From positions 1 through 10,128 of the forward strand of contig DUGO01000033.1 in the NCBI GenBank assembly GCA_013331375.1: a DNA stretch of 10,128 bases, given 5' to 3'. Positions 1-5,924 of the stretch are shown here, piece after piece. A program made the translations under genes and the position numbers. This DNA comes from Candidatus Methanoperedentaceae archaeon (GTDB taxonomy: Archaea; Halobacteriota; Methanosarcinia; Methanosarcinales; Methanoperedenaceae). Within the stretch, counting starts at the first letter, position 1; each line of letters opens with the position of its first letter. The notes beneath the pieces were generated by a model. That model did no database searches. It was not told where the DNA came from and worked only from the letters and a program-made list of their open reading frames with translations.

Positions 1-2
1 CC

Positions 3-1217
3 AGTTTCCTGTGGATACTGACCACGATTTACTCCATAGGGTATATGCGGGCGCACAAGGAGCATGAGCAGGCACGCTACTTCTTCTTTTTTGCCATTGC
101 CCTGAGCTCTGCGATTGGGGTTGCATTCGCTGCGAACCTTTTCACTCTGTTCATATTCTACGAGATTCTGACGCTTTCCACCTATCCGCTCGTCATCCAT
201 ATCCAGACTCCCGAAGCGATGGGCGCAGGCAGGAAATACCTGGTGTACCTGCTGACCGCAGGCGTATTCCTGCTATTCTCGATAGCTGCGGTCTATCATT
301 ATACTGGAACGACGGATTTTGCATTCAACGGGATAGTTTCCGGGCATGACATACCCATTGACATGCTGCGCATCCTTTTCGTAACGTTCATGATTGGCTG
401 CACAAAGGCTGCGTTCATGCCCCTGCATTCCTGGCTGCCGACAGCCATGATAGCCCCCACACCCGTTAGCGCGCTCCTCCACGCTGTGGCAGTCGTCAAG
501 GCTGGCGTGTTCCTGGCAGTACGCGTCATACTGTACGTGTTCGGGATTGATGTCATGCAGGCAACGGGCGTATGGCTTGGTATGGCGTATTTCGTCTCTT
601 TCACAATCCTGATGGCTTCGGTTTTTGCGCTGACGCAGGATAACCTCAAGAAGCGGCTTGCATATTCAACCGTCAGCCAGCTGTCCTATATCGTGCTCGG
701 TGCAGTGCTACTGACGCCGAGCTCAATTACCGGAGGCATGCTGCATATAGCCAACCACGCCTTCGCAAAGATCACCCTGTTCTTCAGTGCGGGCGCCATC
801 ATAGTGGCTGCAAAAAAGGAAAATATCAGCGAAATGAACGGCATCGGGAAGCAGATGCCCTTCACAATGCTTGCGTTCACAATCGGTGCAATAAGCATGA
901 TAGGATTGCCTCCTGCAGCCGGCTTTATCAGCAAGTGGTACATTATCATGGGAGCGGTGGAAATACACCAGCTCTTCTTCATGGCAGTCCTGCTCATAAG
1001 CGCTATCCTGAATGTGGGCTACTTCTTCCCCGTTATATATACCGCGTTCTTCAGGCAGCCGGAAGGCACCCCGACGTACCGGGAAGCACCCCTGGCAATG
1101 CTCGTGCCACTGACCGTGACCGCAATAATCACGCTCATTCTCGGGCTTTTCCCGCAGGCTCCGTACCTGTTCCTCGAACTTGTCAAAATAGCAGTAGCGA
1201 ACGTCACCGGGGGCTAA
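3..1217 (+). CDS. Mrp-type cation/proton antiporter large subunit (MrpA/MrpD/NuoL-like), 5'-truncated by window edge
   Basis: The reading frame is open from base 3, so the protein begins upstream; 404 residues are visible and the first ATG in frame (45) is internal. It is a polytopic membrane protein of the proton-conducting subunit family shared by Mrp antiporters, complex I (NuoL/M/N) and membrane hydrogenases. The charged residues of the ion path are visible: Glu at 162-164 in FYEILTLS (TM5 type), Lys at 498-500 in the segment APTPVSALLHAVAVVKAG (TM7 type), Lys at 768-770 in HAFAKITLFF (TM8 type) and Lys at 933-935 in GFISKWYI (TM12 type). The APTPVSALLH signature is closer to MrpA/NuoL than to classical MrpD. 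The TAA stop directly touches the next ATG, so it is co-transcribed and probably translationally coupled with the downstream small protein. Family assignment is secure; which subunit it represents is not. Confidence 0.93.
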   Translation, partial: SFLWILTTIYSIGYMRAHKEHEQARYFFFFAIALSSAIGVAFAANLFTLFIFYEILTLSTYPLVIHIQTPEAMGAGRKYLVYLLTAGVFLLFSIAAVYHYTGTTDFAFNGIVSGHDIPIDMLRILFVTFMIGCTKAAFMPLHSWLPTAMIAPTPVSALLHAVAVVKAGVFLAVRVILYVFGIDVMQATGVWLGMAYFVSFTILMASVFALTQDNLKKRLAYSTVSQLSYIVLGAVLLTPSSITGGMLHIANHAFAKITLFFSAGAIIVAAKKENISEMNGIGKQMPFTMLAFTIGAISMIGLPPAAGFISKWYIIMGAVEIHQLFFMAVLLISAILNVGYFFPVIYTAFFRQPEGTPTYREAPLAMLVPLTVTAIITLILGLFPQAPYLFLELVKIAVANVTGG

Positions 1218-1430
1218 ATGAACTTGGAAAAACTCAAATACCTGTTCTATTCCGCTCTCCTGATATCAGTCGCAGCCGGTTTCATGGTCACTTCCCATCC
1301 CTACTTCTGGTGGGAATCGCTCCCGGCTTTCTATGCCGTATTCGGGCTCACAGGCAGTATCATCATAGCTGCAGCATCCTGGATAATCGGTCGCTATCTT
1401 GTCAGGAGAGGGGAGGACTACTATGATTGA
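1218..1430 (+). CDS. Small two-helix membrane protein in antiporter operon
   Basis: A 70-residue protein whose ATG follows the upstream TAA with no gap, behind a G-rich stretch at 1209-1213 that can act as Shine-Dalgarno. Two hydrophobic segments are visible, about residues 8-25 (YLFYSALLISVAAGFM) and 37-60 (FYAVFGLTGSIIIAAASW), followed by a charged C-terminus (RYLVRRGEDYYD). Its last 8 bases overlap the start of the next large antiporter subunit. I do not recognise a named family. Size and helix count are compatible with an accessory Mrp subunit in the position of the small MrpC/MrpF/MrpG proteins, but none of their motifs is evident. The packed operon position makes it very likely a real gene and a subunit or assembly partner of the complex. 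Confidence 0.82.
   Translation: MNLEKLKYLFYSALLISVAAGFMVTSHPYFWWESLPAFYAVFGLTGSIIIAAASWIIGRYLVRRGEDYYD
1405..1416 (+). promoter_or_regulatory. Shine-Dalgarno that sets the start of the second large subunit
   Basis: The purine run GGAGAGGGGAGG ends 6 bases before the ATG at 1423. It favours that ATG over an in-frame TTG at 1399, which lies upstream of the run and has no site of its own. Confidence 0.75.
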
Positions 1431-3333
1431 GCCTGTCCATCCTGCTTTCATTTTCATCCTGGGCGGGCTTCTCCTGCCGCTCTTAAGAAACTTAAGGCTG
1501 AAGCAGGCGTATCTTCTTGTCCTCCCCGTGCTGGCTTTCATGAGCCTTTATTCCATGCCGCACGGGACTTACTGGACATACAGGCTCATGGACTATACCC
1601 TGACTCTCGGCAGGGTCGATGCCCTCAGCCGGGTTTTCGCATTTGCTTTCCTGGTTATAGCCTTCTGTGCGCTCCTGTACGGTCTGCATGTGAAGGAGGA
1701 CGGGCACCAGACAGCTGCCTGCATGTATGCTGGCAGCGCCCTTGGCGTGGTGTTCGCAGGTGACCTGATAACCCTCTACATTTTCTGGGAGGTGATGGCG
1801 GTCGCCTCAGCCTTCCTGATATTTTACAGGCGGACGGAAGCTGCTGTGGGTGCAGGCATGCGATATTTGATGGTCCATGCCTTTGGTGGGATATGCCTTC
1901 TCGCAGGTATCGTCATGTACATACAGGCGACAGGGTCATACGCGTTCAACTCCCTGGATTACGGCATCCCGGGGACGTTTTTCATACTGCTGGGATTCCT
2001 TATAAACGCAGCCGTCCCGCCGCTCCATGCGTGGCTGCCGGATGCCTATCCAGAGGCTACGGTAACAGGCATCATCTTCCTTATGGCGTTCACAACAAAG
2101 AGCGCGGTCTATGTATTGATACGGGGGTTCACCGGGCTTGAGATACTGATGTGGCTTGGCGCCATGATGGCTGTTTACGGCGTGGTCTTCGCGATGCTCC
2201 AGAACGACATCAGGCGCCTGCTGTCTTACCACATCATTTCCCAGGTCGGGTACATGGTCGCAGGCGTCGGGATGGGTACATACATCGCGCTCAATGGTTC
2301 CATCGCACACGCGTTCAATAACGTGCTATTCAAGGGTCTGCTGCTGATGTGCGCCGGGGCTATCATTTATGCTACCGGGAAGAGCAGGTTCACGGAACTT
2401 GGCGGTCTTTACAGGGCGATGCCGCTGACTGCAGTGCTGTTCATGATAGGCGCGCTGTCCATTTCCGGTGTACCGCTTTTCAACGGTTTTACGAGCAAGC
2501 CAATGATTATGTCTGCTGCCGGGGAGCTACAGAACAGCATAATCTATGCGCTTCTCGTGGGGGCGGGTGTCGGCACATTCCTGTGTATAGGGCTGAAGAT
2601 ACCGTATCTCGCATTCTCTGGCGACAGCCCTGGATTGAAAATCCGGCATCCCCCCCTGAACATGACGCTTGCTATGGGGCTTATCTCAGCCCTGTGCATA
2701 CTGATAGGGCTCTATCCGCAGGCGCTGTACGGCATCCTGCCGTATGATGCAGCCTATACGCCTTATACGCCAGGTCATGTCGTCGGGGAGGTACAGCTGC
2801 TGCTGTTTACCTTATGGGGATCCCTGATGCTGAAGAGCATCATTGTCCCGAAGAGCGATATCGCGCTCGATTTCGATTTGTTCTACAGGATACCGGGTAG
2901 GACGTTCATCTGGTTCGTCAGCAATCCGGTGGCAAATGCATCGTCGCAGATAGCGGCATTTTTCACCATGATAAAGGACTACATGCTCTGGTTTCTTCGG
3001 AACCCGCAGACGTCAGCCGCGCTCTTCATCCAGCTCCTGTATCCCGGAAATTACAGATTAAAAGACACTGCAGAGCAGAACGTATCTAAGAGGGTAATAC
3101 ACAGGAGTCCAATCGGCGATTCCGTAACCCTGACGCTGGCGTTCACGTCGATTTATACTATATATTATATAATCAAAGGCGGTGAGCAGTTCACTGGAGC
3201 ACTGTACCCTGTCCTTGCATGGGCTGTGTTCGGCGGTGTGCTGCTGATTGCAGCTGCTGTTTTTGCAATGCTGTTCGTCGTGCCTGCAATAACCTTTGCT
3301 ATCATACAGACAAGAAAGATAAATAGGGGGTAA
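1423..3333 (+). CDS. Mrp-type cation/proton antiporter subunit D-like, with C-terminal extension
   Basis: A 636-residue polytopic membrane protein of the proton-conducting MrpD/NuoM/NuoN family; it translocates protons or cations as part of a multisubunit antiporter. Visible key residues are Glu123 (FWEVMAVASAF), Lys226 (AFTTKSAVYVLIRGF), Lys304 (NNVLFKGLLLMCAGA) and Lys359 (GFTSKPMIM), plus the family signature LHAWLPDAYPEATVTG at 201-216. Classical MrpD proteins are about 500 residues; here roughly 150 more follow residue 480, starting with a DFDLFYRIPGR motif, an amphipathic stretch, and two more hydrophobic segments near 567-584 and 594-628. The extension resembles the tails of long MrpD-like or NuoL-like subunits. 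The start is ATG 1423, overlapping the preceding gene by 8 bases. A small one-helix gene follows after 6 bases. Family call is strong; the transported cation cannot be read from the sequence. Confidence 0.93.
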   Translation: MIEPVHPAFIFILGGLLLPLLRNLRLKQAYLLVLPVLAFMSLYSMPHGTYWTYRLMDYTLTLGRVDALSRVFAFAFLVIAFCALLYGLHVKEDGHQTAACMYAGSALGVVFAGDLITLYIFWEVMAVASAFLIFYRRTEAAVGAGMRYLMVHAFGGICLLAGIVMYIQATGSYAFNSLDYGIPGTFFILLGFLINAAVPPLHAWLPDAYPEATVTGIIFLMAFTTKSAVYVLIRGFTGLEILMWLGAMMAVYGVVFAMLQNDIRRLLSYHIISQVGYMVAGVGMGTYIALNGSIAHAFNNVLFKGLLLMCAGAIIYATGKSRFTELGGLYRAMPLTAVLFMIGALSISGVPLFNGFTSKPMIMSAAGELQNSIIYALLVGAGVGTFLCIGLKIPYLAFSGDSPGLKIRHPPLNMTLAMGLISALCILIGLYPQALYGILPYDAAYTPYTPGHVVGEVQLLLFTLWGSLMLKSIIVPKSDIALDFDLFYRIPGRTFIWFVSNPVANASSQIAAFFTMIKDYMLWFLRNPQTSAALFIQLLYPGNYRLKDTAEQNVSKRVIHRSPIGDSVTLTLAFTSIYTIYYIIKGGEQFTGALYPVLAWAVFGGVLLIAAAVFAMLFVVPAITFAIIQTRKINRG

Positions 3334-3339
3334 AATTAA

Positions 3340-3543
3340 ATGGCTGAAGAAGCAGTAGGACAGCGTGTTGTAAGGAAAAGAGCGGTAAGGGAGGCAGCCG
3401 TACCTGAAAGAATGGGCTCTTATGAAGTCATGTTCAGGCAGCACAGGGGAACATACCAGAAAATCCTCTGGACGATACTCAGTGCAGTGTTCATCCTGCT
3501 CGGAATCTATGCTATGCTTGGCGGTCCGAATCCGTTCCTGTAA
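3340..3543 (+). CDS. Small one-helix membrane protein in antiporter operon
   Basis: A 67-residue protein starting 6 bases after the large subunit's TAA; the G-run at 3326-3330 serves as Shine-Dalgarno. The N-terminal half is basic and hydrophilic (QRVVRKRAVREAAVPERMG), predicted to be cytoplasmic. A single hydrophobic helix follows at about residues 42-60 (ILWTILSAVFILLGIYAML), with a short GGPNPFL end. I recognise no named family. Its position between a MrpD-like subunit and another tiny membrane gene suggests an accessory subunit that packs against the large antiporter subunits, by analogy with the single-helix supernumerary subunits of complex I-like assemblies. That role is inference. Confidence 0.8.
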   Translation: MAEEAVGQRVVRKRAVREAAVPERMGSYEVMFRQHRGTYQKILWTILSAVFILLGIYAMLGGPNPFL

Positions 3544-3560
3544 CAGGGGGATGTATTACT

Positions 3561-3722
3561 ATGGAAATCGGGAAGTTTGCAACGAAGCGGTTCGCGCTGC
3601 TGCCTGCGATGGCTGCGATAATGATCCTGGCAGTCTCGCTCTCGCAGGTGCCGAGGTACGAGTACCTGCTGTATTTCGTGGCAGTCGCCATCTGGATTCT
3701 TATATCAAGAAGACAAGCCTGA
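3561..3722 (+). CDS. 53-residue two-helix membrane protein, last gene of antiporter operon
   Basis: An ATG at 3561 opens a 53-residue frame ending in TGA at 3720-3722. It follows the preceding stop by 17 bases and has a CAGGGGG Shine-Dalgarno at 3544-3550, about 10 bases before the ATG. The protein starts MEIGKFATKRFALLPAMAAI and has two hydrophobic segments, roughly residues 12-28 and 36-50, ending in the basic ISRRQA. This suggests a hairpin with both ends inside by the positive-inside rule. A competing ATG at 3551 in another frame gives a Cys-rich sequence that runs across the convergent lipoprotein gene and is not credible. No named family is recognised. It is short enough to be lost in automatic annotation; the operon context supports it. 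Confidence 0.7.
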   Translation: MEIGKFATKRFALLPAMAAIMILAVSLSQVPRYEYLLYFVAVAIWILISRRQA

Positions 3723-3751
3723 TAGCACTTGACGATAGTGCATATCTTTAC

Positions 3752-4276
3752 TCAGGCAAGACTCCAGATAGCTATCCTCGTATAGGATGTATGGGGGAAT
3801 TCCACGACCACACTGACATTGCTGGTGTTGATATCAGCCGGGACCTCGAACAGCACCCAGCCGTCCCTTACGTGCCCGGGCGCAACGGGCTGCTCTTCGA
3901 ACTCATTGAACTCATACATCGGAAGCTCCTGTGAGATGTAATTCACTTCAGGTCTGAACGGGCGCCCGGCATACCTGATGCTTACATCATACTGCGAGGG
4001 TATCTCGACACGTGCATCAGCCGAGTTCACAGCCCTGACGAATACATACAGGAACTTATATCCCTGTGCGCTGTAAAATATGTTCAGGTCATGGTTACCT
4101 GAAAATGTGTCACGCAGCTCGTAACGCTCAACAGTGAAGTTTACCCCTTCGATAGTGACAGGGCTGCCGACAGAGAGCCGCTCAGGCATAGTATCATAGG
4201 TCTTCACTTTCCCCGTACACCCAAGGGAACTGGCGACAGCCACAGCAACCAGTACCAGTACGATTACTTTTCTCAT
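3752..4276 (-). CDS. Lipoprotein with DUF4352-like beta-sandwich domain
   Basis: A 174-residue protein with a lipoprotein signal: basic MRK, a hydrophobic core (VIVLVLVAVAVAS) and a lipobox S-L-G-Cys20. The mature part resembles the DUF4352/telokin-like immunoglobulin fold: a 'VGSPVTIEGVNFTVERYE' opening strand near residues 37-54, a 'KFLYVFVRAVNSA' strand, and the late 'PGHVRDGWVLFEVP' that corresponds to the family's PG-x-x-x-x-GW-x-x-FEVP signature. It should sit on the outer face of the cytoplasmic membrane; DUF4352 domains are found on many extracellular lipoproteins of unknown function. The start has a GGGAAGGGT Shine-Dalgarno almost touching the ATG. It converges with the antiporter operon (29-base gap) and diverges from the GDT1 gene, so it is its own unit. 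Domain call is from motif memory, not a profile search. Confidence 0.8.
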   Translation of the reverse strand: MRKVIVLVLVAVAVASSLGCTGKVKTYDTMPERLSVGSPVTIEGVNFTVERYELRDTFSGNHDLNIFYSAQGYKFLYVFVRAVNSADARVEIPSQYDVSIRYAGRPFRPEVNYISQELPMYEFNEFEEQPVAPGHVRDGWVLFEVPADINTSNVSVVVEFPHTSYTRIAIWSLA

Positions 4277-4307
4277 ACCCTTCCCACATGACTGATATAT
4301 ACTTCAG

Positions 4308-4320
4308 AATAAGATAAGTT
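4308..4320 (-). promoter_or_regulatory. Possible TATA-like promoter element for the lipoprotein gene
   Basis: On the minus strand AACTTATCTTATT lies about 38 bases before the ATG at 4276, which would place transcription start a few bases upstream of the Shine-Dalgarno. A TATATA at 4295-4300 is a rival but would start transcription at or inside the gene. Confidence 0.35.
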
Positions 4321-4420
4321 TTGTGTTTTTTGATTGGATGGACAATGGCGTAAAATCCTATCATGCAGGCGTGTAGACCCAGGAATACTTTTCCTGTCTT
4401 TTTCCTGCGATACATTTATT

Positions 4421-4429
4421 CTTTATTGG
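4421..4429 (+). promoter_or_regulatory. TATA-like element for a probably leaderless GDT1 transcript
   Basis: CTTTATTGG is centred about 29 bases before the GTG at 4455, the spacing expected if transcription begins at or within a base or two of the start codon. A second A/T stretch (ACATTTATT, 4412-4420) lies just upstream. Confidence 0.4.
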
Positions 4430-4454
4430 ATAGAACTAAGCGGACACAAAACAG

Positions 4455-5021
4455 GTGATTATCATAGACATCACTCCAGCCGCAACTGCTTTCGGGCTTA
4501 TAGCCATAGCAGAGCTCGGAGACAAGACACAGCTTTCCGTGCTCGCGCTATCCGCGATGTATGACAGGAAAAAGGTGTTTGCAGGCGCTGTGGCGGCGTT
4601 CGCTCTCGTGACCGGGCTTGGCGTCCTTGTGGGAAAGGCGCTCTTCATGCTGGCAGACCCTGAGGTGATACGAATGCTTGCAGGTCTGCTGTTCCTGGTA
4701 TTCGGGGTATGGATTCTGCTATCCAGACCGAATAGCGATAGGAACGATAAAGCCATAGGCAATCCGCTGTTTTCAACCTTCAGCATGATTGCGCTTGCAG
4801 AGATGGGTGACAAGACCCAGCTTACTGCAATCACGCTGTCCGCAAGGTTCGATTCGCCATACTTCGTTTTCCTCGGAGCCTTTCTCGCGCTGGCTGCTAT
4901 AAGCCTGATGGGTGTGCTCGCAGGAAAAAAACTGAACGAAAGCGTTCCCATCTCAAAAATCAGGTTCGGTGCGGGCGCCCTGTTCATCCTATCAGGAATT
5001 GCGTTCCTTGCAGGGATATAG
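4455..5021 (+). CDS. UPF0016/GDT1 (TMEM165) family cation transporter
   Basis: A 188-residue, six-helix membrane protein of the GDT1/TMEM165/MneA family, whose characterised members move Mn2+ or Ca2+ out of the cytosol in exchange for protons. The family's duplicated signature E-x-G-D-K-T is present in both halves: residues 20-26 (ELGDKTQ) and 116-122 (EMGDKTQ), each in a hydrophobic helix. The halves are joined by a hydrophilic loop near residues 90-105 (SRPNSDRNDKAIGN). Length fits single-chain prokaryotic members. The only usable start is GTG at 4455: an in-frame TAA lies at 4437, the next Met is far inside, and there is no separate Shine-Dalgarno, which fits a leaderless mRNA. It stands alone, divergent from the lipoprotein gene. 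Metal specificity cannot be read from the sequence. Confidence 0.92.
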   Translation: MIIIDITPAATAFGLIAIAELGDKTQLSVLALSAMYDRKKVFAGAVAAFALVTGLGVLVGKALFMLADPEVIRMLAGLLFLVFGVWILLSRPNSDRNDKAIGNPLFSTFSMIALAEMGDKTQLTAITLSARFDSPYFVFLGAFLALAAISLMGVLAGKKLNESVPISKIRFGAGALFILSGIAFLAGI

Positions 5022-5040
5022 ACAGCTAACCCGGTCACTC

Positions 5041-5067
5041 AAAAAAACCGGCAGGACTGCTACCTGC
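5041..5067 (-). terminator. Hairpin plus T-run terminator for the 51-codon ORF
   Basis: On the minus strand, 15 bases after the TAA of the ORF at 5083-5238, a GCAGG/CCTGC hairpin (5063-5067 with 5051-5055, 7-base loop) is followed by CGG and seven T's (5047-5041). This is the form of an intrinsic, U-tract terminator. A weaker CCGGT...ACCGG pair (5031-5035, 5047-5051) overlaps it. Confidence 0.5.
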
Positions 5068-5082
5068 TTCGCATCTTAGGTA

Positions 5083-5238
5083 TTACTGCCTGAGGATGGA
5101 TGCCTGACCTACGTTTTTGAGTATTTCAATGGCTTTTTTGTAATGGGACGTACCCGAAGAGTCCTGCGTCATTGTTAACAGGACAGTCCATGCCGTGTCA
5201 TGCAGCATTAACGGATAGCCCATATAGATTCCCTGCAT
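5083..5238 (-). CDS. Hypothetical 51-residue soluble protein
   Basis: The frame starts at ATG 5238, beginning MQGIYMGYPLMLHDTAWTVL and ending in KNVGQASILRQ with TAA. It has no transmembrane segment or Cys; the middle (TQDSSGTSHYKKAIEILKN) looks like a polar turn followed by an amphipathic helix. I recognise no family. Support comes from its setting: a strong TATATATA box with an upstream ACAAAC BRE-like element about 33 bases before the ATG, and a hairpin/T-run terminator just after the stop, so it reads as a complete one-gene unit. There is no Shine-Dalgarno; the promoter spacing implies a leader of at most a few bases. The alternative is a small regulatory RNA from the same promoter, with the ORF incidental. 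Confidence 0.5.
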   Translation of the reverse strand: MQGIYMGYPLMLHDTAWTVLLTMTQDSSGTSHYKKAIEILKNVGQASILRQ

Positions 5239-5247
5239 AATTGTTAG

Positions 5248-5275
5248 TATATATACGAACTATTCGGTATATATA
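5248..5275 (-). promoter_or_regulatory. Palindromic double-TATA promoter/operator
   Basis: Two identical TATATATA boxes (5248-5255 and 5268-5275) flank the dyad CGAA-CTA-TTCG (5256-5266), making an almost perfect 28-base palindrome broken by one extra G at 5267. On the minus strand the distal box is preceded by ACAAAC, a BRE-like element, and is placed to start transcription just before the ATG at 5238. The dyad then falls between TATA and start site, where an archaeal repressor would block polymerase. The promoter role is well supported by pattern; the operator role is inference. Confidence 0.55.
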
Positions 5276-5432
5276 GTTTGTGGAGGATGATTATATTCCG
5301 GCGCAGATGCTCATTATTACAATCAAAATGTTTAGATACTAATTATCATTAATCTTTTATGCTTATTATATCACCGATTTTGCAGAATACCCCCTGCCAA
5401 CATATCAGGATTTTCCCCTCAAAAAACAGCGT

Positions 5433-5469
5433 AAAAATATATTGCGCAGGGGTCACTTCACCCTGCGCA
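5433..5469 (-). terminator. Perfect 9-bp hairpin followed by T-rich tract
   Basis: TGCGCAGGG (5443-5451) and CCCTGCGCA (5461-5469) pair perfectly around a 9-base loop. Reading the minus strand, the hairpin is followed by ATATATTTTTAC, typical of a U-tract terminator. It would end a minus-strand transcript carrying the 68-codon and 16-codon ORFs, and overlaps the 3' end of the latter. Confidence 0.5.
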
Positions 5470-5503
5470 GCACGAACAGGAGCCCGAGCACTGAGAGAAT
5501 CAT
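5453..5503 (-). CDS. 16-residue hydrophobic ORF or relic of a membrane sorting tail
   Basis: The ATG at 5503 has an excellent Shine-Dalgarno (GGAGGTG, ending 8 bases before it) and encodes MILSVLGLLFVLRRVK, a hydrophobic stretch ending in basic residues. This can be read in two ways. It may be a genuine tiny membrane peptide, translated after the 68-codon ORF whose stop lies 18 bases upstream. Or it may be what remains of a PEF-CTERM-like archaeosortase tail: just upstream, in another frame, GTG CCT GAA encodes Val-Pro-Glu (5506-5514), so one frameshift would join 'VPE' to the hydrophobic-plus-RR end typical of such tails. I cannot choose between them. Confidence 0.3.
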   Translation of the reverse strand: MILSVLGLLFVLRRVK

Positions 5504-5521
5504 GTTTCAGGCACCTCCACA

Positions 5522-5728
5522 TTATACCATTCTTGCACTTGTTACAAAGCTATATGTATTTAAATCTATCGAAATTGTTTGTGGGAGTTCATCATTATGC
5601 TCATCATAAAAATTCTCCCGTAGAAATGTTTTGGAATCCTCGGAGAAGTGCCCTATTCTTGAAAACAAGAAAAATTCACACAATGAATCAAAATACTCTG
5701 TGCGCACCCACGCAAGCAGCCGGCGCAT
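5522..5728 (-). CDS. Doubtful hypothetical protein, 68 residues
   Basis: The frame starts at ATG 5728 (MRRLLAWVRTEYFDSLCEFF) and ends in ...TYSFVTSARMV. The composition is balanced (Asp, Glu, Asn and aromatic residues, a charged centre FYDEHNDELP), more protein-like than the overlapping plus-strand frame. There is no Shine-Dalgarno; a weak TATA-like TTTATGAAA lies about 25 bases upstream. It recalls no family. It could form a two-cistron unit with the following 16-codon ORF and the hairpin terminator, or be chance coding in relic DNA. Confidence 0.3.
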   Translation of the reverse strand: MRRLLAWVRTEYFDSLCEFFLFSRIGHFSEDSKTFLRENFYDEHNDELPQTISIDLNTYSFVTSARMV

Positions 5729-5767
5729 GATGCATCAGCACATGATTTTCATAAAGACCATAATGCG

Positions 5768-5887
5768 GTGATCAAGAAGGTGTTCAAATCAGGGCATACT
5801 ATTGTTACCAGTGTTGCAAGGGTTGCTGTTAAAATCTATTCGTATCGTTTGGATTTCAACCTGTTTCAGCTGTTGGAAAAAAAGTAG
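5768..5887 (+). pseudogene. Possible remnant of an AbrB/MazE-type antitoxin N-terminus
   Basis: From a GTG at 5768 the frame reads VIKKVFKSGHTIVTSVARVA, close in layout to the swapped-hairpin N-terminus of AbrB/MazE/SpoVT-like DNA-binding antitoxins (pattern xIxKVxKSGNSxVVSLPKE). The canonical Asn-Ser and Leu-Pro-Lys positions are lost, and after Val-Lys the sequence leaves the family pattern and stops at TAG 5885. There is no Shine-Dalgarno and no adjacent toxin gene. I read it as a decayed fragment; the match rests on about 16 residues and may be chance. Confidence 0.25.
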
Positions 5888-5924
5888 CAAAGGGCATAAT
5901 AATCGCGGTATGCTCAAATCAGGG
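5784..5924 (+). repeat. Imperfect direct repeat (TCAAATCAGGG)
   Basis: TCAAATCAGGG occurs at 5784-5794 and 5914-5924, 130 bases apart. The match extends to 13 of 14 bases (TGTTCAAATCAGGG / TGCTCAAATCAGGG), and both copies are preceded by related CATAAT...GCGGT sequence. This suggests a decayed duplication covering the start of the AbrB-like fragment. Confidence 0.4.

Noticed and set aside
3422..3934. 170-codon plus-strand frame spanning the end of the antiporter operon and the lipoprotein gene
   Set aside because: It overlaps three better-supported genes in other frames and on the other strand, and its sequence is Cys/Arg-rich with no domain pattern.
4277..4454. Metal-responsive riboswitch before the GDT1 gene
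   Set aside because: The promoter spacing suggests no leader, and only a weak 5-base AGGAA/TTCCT pair is present.
4436..5038. 200-codon minus-strand frame opposite the GDT1 gene
   Set aside because: It is the Ser/Ala/Pro-rich mirror of a clearly conserved gene whose duplicated EGDKT motifs are on the plus strand.
5161..5184. GTCCTG...CAGGAC inverted repeat
   Set aside because: Six-base arms with a 12-base loop inside the 51-codon ORF and no T-run; likely incidental.
5287..5352. 21-codon plus-strand ORF after GGAGG
   Set aside because: The GGAGG touches the ATG with no spacing and the peptide (MIIFRRRCSLL...) shows no sensible features.
5359..5730. 123-codon plus-strand frame from ATG 5359
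   Set aside because: No ribosome site, composition rich in His, Cys and Asn-like runs without domain pattern, and it crosses a terminator hairpin and better-looking minus-strand frames.
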